Assembly (NCBI GenBank): GCA_964565665.1
Contig: CAZMFZ010000065.1
Location: 1-20,659 of the forward strand
Length of the DNA stretch: 20,659 nt
Direction: 5' to 3'
From: CAZMFZ01 sp964565665
GTDB lineage: Bacteria > Bacteroidota > Bacteroidia > Cytophagales > UBA9547
The translations under genes and the position numbers were made by a program. The notes beneath the pieces are model-generated. The model did not search any database. It worked only from the letters and a program-made list of their open reading frames with translations, and had not been told where the DNA came from. Of this stretch, positions 15,097-20,659 are shown piece after piece (within the stretch, counting starts at the first letter, position 1; every line of letters starts with the position of its first letter).

Positions 15097-16173
15097 ATGA
15101 ATTCCGAAGAACTGAAATATTATTCCCGACAAACCATTTTAGAAAATTTTGGCATAGAGAGCCAGCAAAAGCTCAATTTAGCATCTGTTTTGGTGATTGG
15201 GGCAGGTGGATTGGGTTGTCCAGTATTGCAATCTTTGGCTGGAATGGGTGTTGGCAATGTCGGTATTGTAGATTTTGACAAAATTTCAGTGTCAAATCTA
15301 CATCGACAAACTATTTATAAATACCAAGATATAGGAAAATGGAAATGTGACAAAGCTGCTCAATTTTTAAGAGAATTAAATCCATTTATAGTTATTGAAA
15401 CCTTCAGAGCCATTGCTGACCAAGAAACATTGCCTGCTTTGGTTGAAAATTACGACATTATAGTAGATTGTACTGACAATCCAATATCAAAGTACCTAAT
15501 AAATGATGTTTGTGTAAAATTCATTAAGGTTTTAGTCTATGGCTCGGTTTTCAAAATGGAAGGCAATGTTGCTGTTTTTAACCTCAATGATGGTGCACCT
15601 ACCTTACGGTGTCTTTTTCCAGAAAATGAGGTTGAAATGCCTGATTGCAACCGTACAGGCATTTTAGGAATAGTAACGGCTACCATAGCTTTGAATATGG
15701 CAACAGAAGTAATCAAAATCATCTTGGGAAATGCCAATATACTTTCCGGCAAGTTGTTGATTGTCACACCTTTAGAATGTTTTGCTCAAATATTTAATTT
15801 TAAAGCTACTGAGATTGGGCGGCAAATGAGTTTAAGAAGATTTCACTCTTCAAAATCAACTTTGCTTATTTCACCGATGGCATTAAATCAATTAATAGAA
15901 ATTGGGGAAAGTTTCGATTTGATAGATGTACGTACTGAAGAAGAGCACAATTTGGTAAATATCGGGGGCAAACTTATTCCGCTTGATGAATTGGAGGAAA
16001 GAACCACTGAAATTGACAACCAAAGAAAGACTGTAATCTATTGCCACCATGGTATTCGCAGCCAAAATGCGGTTGATTTTCTACGAAAAGTAGGCTTTAA
16101 AAATGTGATCAACCTCGAAGGCGGTATTCATGCTTGGAGTATGGAAGTAGATGAAGACGTGCGTACTTACTAG
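15097..16173 (+). CDS. moeB: MoaD-activating E1-like enzyme MoeB/ThiF fused to a rhodanese domain (MoeZ/MOCS3-like)
   Basis: In this 358-residue fusion, the E1-like domain (about 1-235) adenylates the MoaD C-terminus: ATP loop GAGGLG at 35-40, an acidic VDFDKISVSNLHRQ segment, and a Cys184 (PDCNRTG) at the position of the conserved catalytic-loop Cys. The rhodanese domain (about 255-355) has an active-site loop C316-HHGIR that can carry a persulfide, so the enzyme could both activate and sulfurate MoaD. The structural zinc site seems lost: the PCYRC pair of MoeB is reduced to TLRC (only Cys172), and the second CxxC near residue 245 is absent. It closes the moaDE-mobA run 12 bases after mobA. 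A ThiF role in thiamine synthesis is possible as a second job. Confidence 0.9.
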   Translation: MNSEELKYYSRQTILENFGIESQQKLNLASVLVIGAGGLGCPVLQSLAGMGVGNVGIVDFDKISVSNLHRQTIYKYQDIGKWKCDKAAQFLRELNPFIVIETFRAIADQETLPALVENYDIIVDCTDNPISKYLINDVCVKFIKVLVYGSVFKMEGNVAVFNLNDGAPTLRCLFPENEVEMPDCNRTGILGIVTATIALNMATEVIKIILGNANILSGKLLIVTPLECFAQIFNFKATEIGRQMSLRRFHSSKSTLLISPMALNQLIEIGESFDLIDVRTEEEHNLVNIGGKLIPLDELEERTTEIDNQRKTVIYCHHGIRSQNAVDFLRKVGFKNVINLEGGIHAWSMEVDEDVRTY

Positions 16174-16212
16174 CCATACTATTACACTCATCATTTCTAC
16201 TACTTCAAATTT

Positions 16213-17013
16213 TCACATTTTCGAAAGTTCTTTCGCCCTGTTTTCGGCAGCAAATAAGCCTTGTTTTATGATTTCTGTAAGGTCTCTATCTGCAAAAGTA
16301 TTTAAAGCTGCTTCGGTAGTTCCGCCTTTTGATTTTACATTTGAAATCAATTCCTGAAGCGATTTATCTGAATTATTCATTAGATGAAACGAGCCGTTCA
16401 TGGTTTGTTTTACCAAAAGGGCTGCCACATTTTCTTCCAACCCCATTTTAACCCCGGCTTGAATCATGGCATCTACAATATAATAAAAATAGGCCGGGCC
16501 GCTACCGCTAAGTGCTGTTACGGCATCTAAAAGGTCTTCATTATCTAAAAAAACAGTTTTTCCTGTAGCATTCAACAGATTATCAGCCTTTAGTATAGCC
16601 TGAATTTTGGTGTTTTTTCCGGCAGTAAATCCGGTGATTCCCATGCCCAACTGGGCAGGCGTGTTTGGCATGGCTCGCACAATAGAATCGTGTCCCAAAT
16701 TTTCTTCTAGCACACGAATAGGAATGCCCGCCATTATGGAAATAATGAGTTGTGAAGGTTCTAAATGAGCTTTCAATTGGGGATATACAGCTTTAGAATC
16801 CTGTGGCTTCACGGCAAGAATGATGGCATCGTATCGTTTAATACGTTCGTCAATTTGATTTACCACATTGCCAAATGGCAAAAGTCGCTCTTTGTATTCT
16901 GCATTTTTTTCAATGAGCAGCAAATCATCTTTTTGAACGAGATTGTATTGTAGAAACGATTTGGCGTAGGTCAGGCCCATATTTCCGCACCCGATAATGG
17001 CAATTTTAAGCAT
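16213..17013 (-). CDS. proC: Pyrroline-5-carboxylate reductase
   Basis: The enzyme reduces 1-pyrroline-5-carboxylate to proline with NAD(P)H, the last step of proline synthesis. The 266-residue product begins with the Rossmann motif IAIIGCGNMG (residues 4-13). It continues with AVKPQDSK, SIMAGIPI, RAMPNTPAQLGMGITGF and the substrate-binding SGSGPAYFYYIVDAM and SKGGTTEAAL segments. Length is normal. It is the only gene on the - strand and converges with moeB, with a 39-base gap. It is unrelated to the molybdenum block and marks its right edge. Confidence 0.96.
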   Translation of the reverse strand: MLKIAIIGCGNMGLTYAKSFLQYNLVQKDDLLLIEKNAEYKERLLPFGNVVNQIDERIKRYDAIILAVKPQDSKAVYPQLKAHLEPSQLIISIMAGIPIRVLEENLGHDSIVRAMPNTPAQLGMGITGFTAGKNTKIQAILKADNLLNATGKTVFLDNEDLLDAVTALSGSGPAYFYYIVDAMIQAGVKMGLEENVAALLVKQTMNGSFHLMNNSDKSLQELISNVKSKGGTTEAALNTFADRDLTEIIKQGLFAAENRAKELSKM

Positions 17014-17235
17014 AAGGATAAAAATTAGGTTGTAAAAATAGAATCAAAAGAAAAAATACCAGAATTATTAGCCAATAATATCTAAAATATCTGTTAGAAA
17101 ATACAGAGCTGTTAAAATAAATATTTTTTGAATAGATAAATTCCTTTGATTTGCTGCCATAAAATTTGAAATGTATATCGTAGTTTAAAAAGTACTACAC
17201 ATGTCTTTTATTATTTGATATGGATTTTTCAACAA

Positions 17236-17264
17236 AAAACCCTTTTGATAATTGGAAGGGCTTT
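17236..17264. terminator. Possible intrinsic terminator hairpin
   Basis: CCCTT (17240-17244) and AAGGG (17256-17260) form a stem with an 11-base loop, flanked by A-rich left and CTTTT right arms that extend it with one bulge. It could work on either strand, but no gene ends next to it on either side. Confidence 0.35.
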
Positions 17265-17320
17265 TGTGATTATACAATTGCTACTTAGCCTCAAGAAATT
17301 ATACTTATACATTCTCAGGC

Positions 17321-17351
17321 TTGGATATTAGAAATGCAATGGCTAGTTTTC
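17321..17351 (+). promoter_or_regulatory. Possible Bacteroidota-type promoter of the SRPBCC gene
   Basis: TTGG (17321-17324), a 19-base spacer, and TAGTTTTC (17344-17351), close to TTTG-N19-TAnnTTTG with the last base of the -7 element changed. It ends 34 bases before the ATG at 17386. Confidence 0.3.
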
Positions 17352-17385
17352 GTGCATATCAATTAATGCTTTAAACTCTTACAGT

Positions 17386-17814
17386 ATGAAAATTCTGAAG
17401 TACATTCTTATAGGGCTTGCCGTTGTGGTGGGTCTGGTGCTTATCGGTTCTTGGTTTCTGCCTGCAAAGGTGCATGTGGTTCGCACCTCGGTAATCAAGG
17501 CCCAGCCTGATACCCTTTTTAATCTGGCAAATGAATTGAAAAATTGGAATAAATGGTCTGCATGGGCACGGATAGACCCCGCAGGTACTACTTGGCAGTA
17601 TTCCGACTCTACCAAAGGCGTAGGGGCTTGGTACACTTGGGCGAGCAAAAACGATAAAGTGGGCAATGGCAAACTCACCATTCTAAGCTCGGAACCCAAC
17701 AAATACATTAAAAACCAAATGGATTTTGGCGATATGGGTTCGTCATACAGCGAAGTGTTTTTTGAACCAGTACCAGAAGGCACAAAAATGACCATGACAC
17801 TAGATACCGCATAG
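17386..17814 (+). CDS. SRPBCC/polyketide-cyclase-like protein, probably C-terminally truncated
   Basis: The 142-residue product has an N-terminal membrane anchor (residues 5-25, ILIGLAVVVGLVLIGSWFLP) followed by a START/SRPBCC-like lipid- or ligand-binding fold: VHVVRTSVIKAQPDTLFNLA, NWNKWSAWARIDPAGTTWQY, GVGAWYTWASKND and YSEVFFEPVPEGTKMTMTLD. Such proteins usually run to about 170-180 residues and end in a long helix covering the pocket. Here the frame stops at TAG 17812 right after the penultimate strand. The alternative frame across the stop reads RIGSNP, resembling the Gly-x-Asn-Pro turn expected next in homologs, and then stops as well, which points to an indel and subsequent decay. Function is unknown; G+C looks slightly higher than in neighbours. 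It could still make a stable short protein. Confidence 0.65.
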   Translation: MKILKYILIGLAVVVGLVLIGSWFLPAKVHVVRTSVIKAQPDTLFNLANELKNWNKWSAWARIDPAGTTWQYSDSTKGVGAWYTWASKNDKVGNGKLTILSSEPNKYIKNQMDFGDMGSSYSEVFFEPVPEGTKMTMTLDTA

Positions 17815-17936
17815 GGAGCAACCCCTGAAAGGCTAATTGAATTGCGGATTGGCATTTCGATATACACTTTTTTTCATGGCATGATTCTTTAAACCCATAG
17901 CATACAAACCTAATACTCATTTAAAATCCTTTCTAT

Positions 17937-18731
17937 TTGACACCATCAACTACCCATAAGCATTTACTATCCGAAGGGATTGACGATTTCTTTACTGGGG
18001 TGTATAACGCCTATCGGTTTTTCATAAGTTTTTTTAAAGAAGTAGTTAAGCCTCCTTTTCATTTCCGGGAAGTAATAAGCCAATGTTATGAAGTTGGTCT
18101 TAAATCATTAGTACTCATTACACTTACTGGATTTGTAACGGGGATAGTTTTTACAAAGCAATCACGGCCTTCATTGGAGGCATTTGGTGCTGCATCTTGG
18201 CTGCCATCCCTGATTTCAATAGCTTTGATTAGAGCTTTGGGGCCTTTGGTAACTGCACTTATTTGTGCAGGGAAAGTTGGTTCCAGTATAGGTGCTGAGT
18301 TGGGTTCGATGAAAGTATCGGAACAAATCGAAGCCATGGAGGTTTCCGCCATTAACCCATTTAAATACTTGGTCGTAACCCGTATATTGGCAACAACCAT
18401 CACCATTCCCATCCTTGCATTGTATTGTAGTTTTCTAGGTTTGTTAGGTGCTTTTATGAATGTACATGAAATAGAAAAGACCAGTTTCATCAATTTCTTC
18501 AATACTGGGCTTGCCAGCATCAGCTTCAATGATTTATACACTTCAGTAGCTAAATCGGTGGTTTTCGGTTTAACAATAGGGATGGTGGGTTGTTATAAAG
18601 GATTTCACGCATCGCAGGGTACAAGAGGAGTGGGAAGGGCTGCTAATGAGGCAGTTGTGTTGTCGATGTTCCTTGTATTTATAGAAGAAATTATTATTGT
18701 TCAGCTGGGAAACTGGATCAGTTATTTTTAA
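17937..18731 (+). CDS. mlaE: MlaE/YrbE-family ABC transporter permease (phospholipid/MCE system)
   Basis: The 264-residue permease of an MCE lipid transport system sits in the inner membrane with about five or six helices. The family core is clear: LTGFVTGIVFT, ALIRALGPLVTALICAGKVG, SSIGAELGSMKVSEQIEAME and NPFKYLVVTRILATTI. The start is a TTG at 17937: the frame has a stop at 17922-17924 and no ATG before the conserved core, so an alternative start would shorten the N-terminus. It forms an operon with the ATPase and MCE genes that follow. In proteobacteria the homologous MlaFEDB complex moves phospholipids between membranes; direction and cargo here are unknown. Confidence 0.9.
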   Translation: MTPSTTHKHLLSEGIDDFFTGVYNAYRFFISFFKEVVKPPFHFREVISQCYEVGLKSLVLITLTGFVTGIVFTKQSRPSLEAFGAASWLPSLISIALIRALGPLVTALICAGKVGSSIGAELGSMKVSEQIEAMEVSAINPFKYLVVTRILATTITIPILALYCSFLGLLGAFMNVHEIEKTSFINFFNTGLASISFNDLYTSVAKSVVFGLTIGMVGCYKGFHASQGTRGVGRAANEAVVLSMFLVFIEEIIIVQLGNWISYF

Positions 18732-18735
18732 CACG

Positions 18736-19518
18736 ATGAGAGCAGCCAATTCAAAACATATTATAGAAACTCAAAATGCAATGATTTCCATTAATGGATT
18801 GTACAAATCATTTGGAAACCTCCATGTGCTCAAAGGCATTGACCTTGACGTATTTAAAGGTGAAAACGTAGTAGTTTTAGGTCGTTCGGGGACAGGAAAA
18901 TCTGTACTAATCAAAATCATTGTGGGTTTACTTAAGCCTGATGCTGGTACAGTAAATGTATTGGGAGAAAGAGCAGATATATTAAAAGGTAAAGAACTGG
19001 ATGCCTTGCGCTTACGGATTGGTTTCTCATTCCAAAATAGTGCTTTGTACGATAGTATGAACATCAGGCAGAATCTTGAATTTCCATTAAAGATGAATTT
19101 TAAGCATTTACACAAAGCGGAAATAACTACTGCGGTTGAAGAGGTGCTAGAAGCCGTAGGATTGAAAGATAAAATGAACCGTATGCCTTCTGATCTTTCA
19201 GGGGGTCAAAAAAAGCGAATTGGTATAGCAAGAACATTGATACTTAAACCTGAAATTATGTTGTATGATGAACCAACATCAGGTTTAGATCCCATTACTT
19301 GTGAAGAAATAAATGAGCTAATCAATGAAGTGCAGGAAAAATACAATACCACCTCCATCATCATTACCCATGACCTTACTTGCGCCAAAGCTACGGGCGA
19401 TCGTGTAGCTATGATGCTTGACGGCATATTTCTCAGCACAGGTACTTTTGAAGAAGTATTTAACATCCAAGACGAAAGAGTGAAGCGTTTTTACAATTAT
19501 AATTTTACACAGTCATGA
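18736..19518 (+). CDS. mlaF: MlaF-type ABC transporter ATP-binding protein
   Basis: The ATPase has 260 residues from the preferred ATG at 18736, five bases (with the stop codon just before) downstream of mlaE. An ATG at 18697 in frame would overlap mlaE by 35 bases, and one at 18781 (MISINGLYKSFG) is also near the family's usual start. Motifs are Walker A GRSGTGKSV (49-57), with the Val typical of MlaF, signature LSGGQKKR (from 154), Walker B ending at Asp178-Glu179 (LYDEPTSGLDP), and switch His in ITHDLT. It powers lipid movement through MlaE and the MCE protein. Its stop codon overlaps the next start (ATGA), a sign of translational coupling. Confidence 0.92.
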   Translation: MRAANSKHIIETQNAMISINGLYKSFGNLHVLKGIDLDVFKGENVVVLGRSGTGKSVLIKIIVGLLKPDAGTVNVLGERADILKGKELDALRLRIGFSFQNSALYDSMNIRQNLEFPLKMNFKHLHKAEITTAVEEVLEAVGLKDKMNRMPSDLSGGQKKRIGIARTLILKPEIMLYDEPTSGLDPITCEEINELINEVQEKYNTTSIIITHDLTCAKATGDRVAMMLDGIFLSTGTFEEVFNIQDERVKRFYNYNFTQS

Positions 19519-20495
19519 GCGAATCTAATAATAAACGTGCCGTTATTGTAGGTATATTCATATTTGTAGGTATTCTTATTTTGCTCGGAGGCATTCTGGC
19601 CATAGGCAATATTAAAGATACTTTTACGCAGAAAATGAGCATTACCACCCATTTTGAAGATGTAAACGGCCTGCTTCCTGGGGGGAATGTTTGGTTTTCG
19701 GGTGTGAAAATAGGTGTGGTGAAAAGACTTCGCTTTTATGGCAAATCGCAAGTGGAAGTAATTTTAAATATTGACAAAAATGCACAGCAATATATTCGCA
19801 AGAATGCTAAGGTCAAGATCAGCACCGATGGGTTGATTGGAAATAAAATTATAGTGATTACCGGAGGAACATCTCTAGCAGATGAAGTAGAAGAAGGAGA
19901 CACATTGGGTGTGCTAAAATCATTGTCAACCGAAGATATGATGAGTACTTTTCAGGAAAGCAATAAAAATCTGGTTGAAATTACTACCGATTTAAAAGTG
20001 GTGAGTAAAAAACTTGCGAGTGGAAATGGCTCAATCAGTAAATTATTGAATGAAGATAAGGTTTATAATAATATTGCCGCCACTACTGCCTCTCTCGAAT
20101 ATTCCGCAGGAAAAACCAAGAAAATGATGAATTCAATCAATGATTTCACAGGCAATCTGAACAAGAAGGGTACTTTGGTGAATGATTTGGTGACCGATAC
20201 TGTGGTATTCAATTCGATGAAGGCCTCCTTTTTGAAGATTCAGCAAATGGCAGATACTACTAAAATATTGATCTCAAACTTAAAAGCTGCCAGTAGTGAT
20301 ACCAAAAGCCCTGTAGGTGTGATGTTGCATGATGAAGAGACTGGAAAGCATTTAAAAGAAACCATTAAAAACCTCGAAACTAGCTCACAAAAATTAGACA
20401 AGGATTTGGAAGCGATGCAACACAACTTTCTTTTGAGAGGATATTTTAGGAAAGAAGCAAAGAGAAAAAAGAAAGAAGCAGAAGGCAAAAAATGA
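19515..20495 (+). CDS. mlaD: MlaD/MCE-domain protein
   Basis: The 326-residue protein has one N-terminal transmembrane helix (about 9-31, VIVGIFIFVGILILLGGILA), one MCE domain (about 38-118) with FEDVNGLLPGGNVWFSGVKI and STDGLIGNKIIVITGG, and a long C-terminal helical part rich in Ser, Lys and Asn to the basic tail (RKEAKRKKKEAEGKK). MCE proteins form hexameric rings that make the lipid conduit across the periplasm. The C-terminal extension beyond the MCE domain is longer than in Escherichia coli MlaD (183 residues) and is typical of needle-type MCE proteins that span further. The ATG overlaps the mlaF stop by four bases. No MlaC, MlaB or MlaA gene follows within the window. Confidence 0.9.
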   Translation: MSESNNKRAVIVGIFIFVGILILLGGILAIGNIKDTFTQKMSITTHFEDVNGLLPGGNVWFSGVKIGVVKRLRFYGKSQVEVILNIDKNAQQYIRKNAKVKISTDGLIGNKIIVITGGTSLADEVEEGDTLGVLKSLSTEDMMSTFQESNKNLVEITTDLKVVSKKLASGNGSISKLLNEDKVYNNIAATTASLEYSAGKTKKMMNSINDFTGNLNKKGTLVNDLVTDTVVFNSMKASFLKIQQMADTTKILISNLKAASSDTKSPVGVMLHDEETGKHLKETIKNLETSSQKLDKDLEAMQHNFLLRGYFRKEAKRKKKEAEGKK

Positions 20496-20568
20496 TTTTT
20501 AAGCATCCGAAGAGATTAATTTCCTCGCTATGTTTAATGGCACCACTAACCACAAGTTGATAAATTAT

Positions 20569-20602
20569 TCAATAGCCCACGGTTTAAACCGTGGGCTATT
20601 GA
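20569..20602. repeat. 34-bp perfect palindrome downstream of the MCE operon
   Basis: The arms TCAATAGCCCACGGTTT and AAACCGTGGGCTATTGA are exact reverse complements of 17 bases each with no loop bases between. It lies 74 bases after the mlaD stop codon. It is followed by TTGAAAAAGG rather than a T-run, so it fits a REP/RAYT-type element or bidirectional mRNA 3'-end better than a canonical terminator. Confidence 0.75.
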
Positions 20603-20659
20603 TTGAAAAAGGTGCTGGGGCTTGTTGTTTACTCTACAATCAACTTCTTTGCCGTGCTC

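Larger units (their letters stand above)
17014..17385. other. Intergenic region between divergent proC and SRPBCC gene
   Basis: These 372 AT-rich bases contain no supportable ORF. They should hold the proC promoter on the - strand, which I could not recognise, plus the promoter-like and terminator-like elements listed separately. The terminator-like hairpin at 17236 has no intact gene upstream on the + strand; a lost or very short transcript in 17014-17235 is one explanation. Confidence 0.5.

Noticed and set aside
16151..16357. 68-residue + strand open frame after moeB
   Set aside because: It overlaps the 3' part of proC on the other strand and has no recognisable features.

Overview
The window reads as a low-G+C member of the Bacteroidota. 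The basis is the protein families (an alginate-export-type outer-membrane barrel beside an NrtABC transporter, a NasA-FAD-[2Fe-2S] fusion, Bacteroidota-type RelE/ParE and Xre-RES modules), the near absence of Shine-Dalgarno motifs, and short C/G-rich interspersed repeats of a kind common in that phylum. Genus cannot be told by eye. Almost everything lies on the + strand; only proC is on the - strand. There are no rRNA, tRNA, CRISPR or transposase genes.

Layout. (1) 47-4976: nitrate uptake, with an outer-membrane beta-barrel, a periplasmic NrtA-type binding protein, an NrtB-type permease and an NrtC/D-type ATPase. The gaps on both sides of nrtB carry hairpins and a repeat family. (2) 5056-5570: a RelE/ParE-type toxin-antitoxin pair. 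(3) 5852-10854: a single-chain assimilatory nitrate reductase (Mo-bisPGD domain, NAD(P)H/FAD domain, C-terminal [2Fe-2S] domain), followed by a protein that looks like a nitrite/sulfite reductase without its siroheme cysteines, ending in a rubredoxin domain. (4) 10898-11841: an Xre-RES toxin-antitoxin pair whose toxin is predicted to attack NAD+. (5) 11831-16173: a TauE/SafE permease, then moaA, moaD, moaE, mobA and a MoeB-rhodanese fusion, which supply the molybdenum cofactor. (6) 16213-17013 (-): proC. (7) 17386-17814: a probably truncated SRPBCC protein. (8) 17937-20495: an MlaE-MlaF-MlaD lipid transport operon, followed by a 34-bp perfect palindrome.

How it fits together. The barrel and NrtABC would bring nitrate into the cytoplasm. 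The fused reductase would use NAD(P)H to reduce it to nitrite, and the Moa/Mob/MoeB genes would build its bis-MGD cofactor. moaC, moeA and mogA/moaB are absent and must lie elsewhere. No catalytically competent nitrite reductase is visible; the only NiR/SiR-like gene lacks heme ligands. The two toxin-antitoxin modules sit exactly at the joints between uptake, reduction and cofactor blocks.

The best candidate for something undescribed is the NiR/SiR-like-rubredoxin protein at 9397-10854. It is placed directly after the reductase and may be a redox partner or assembly factor rather than a nitrite reductase.
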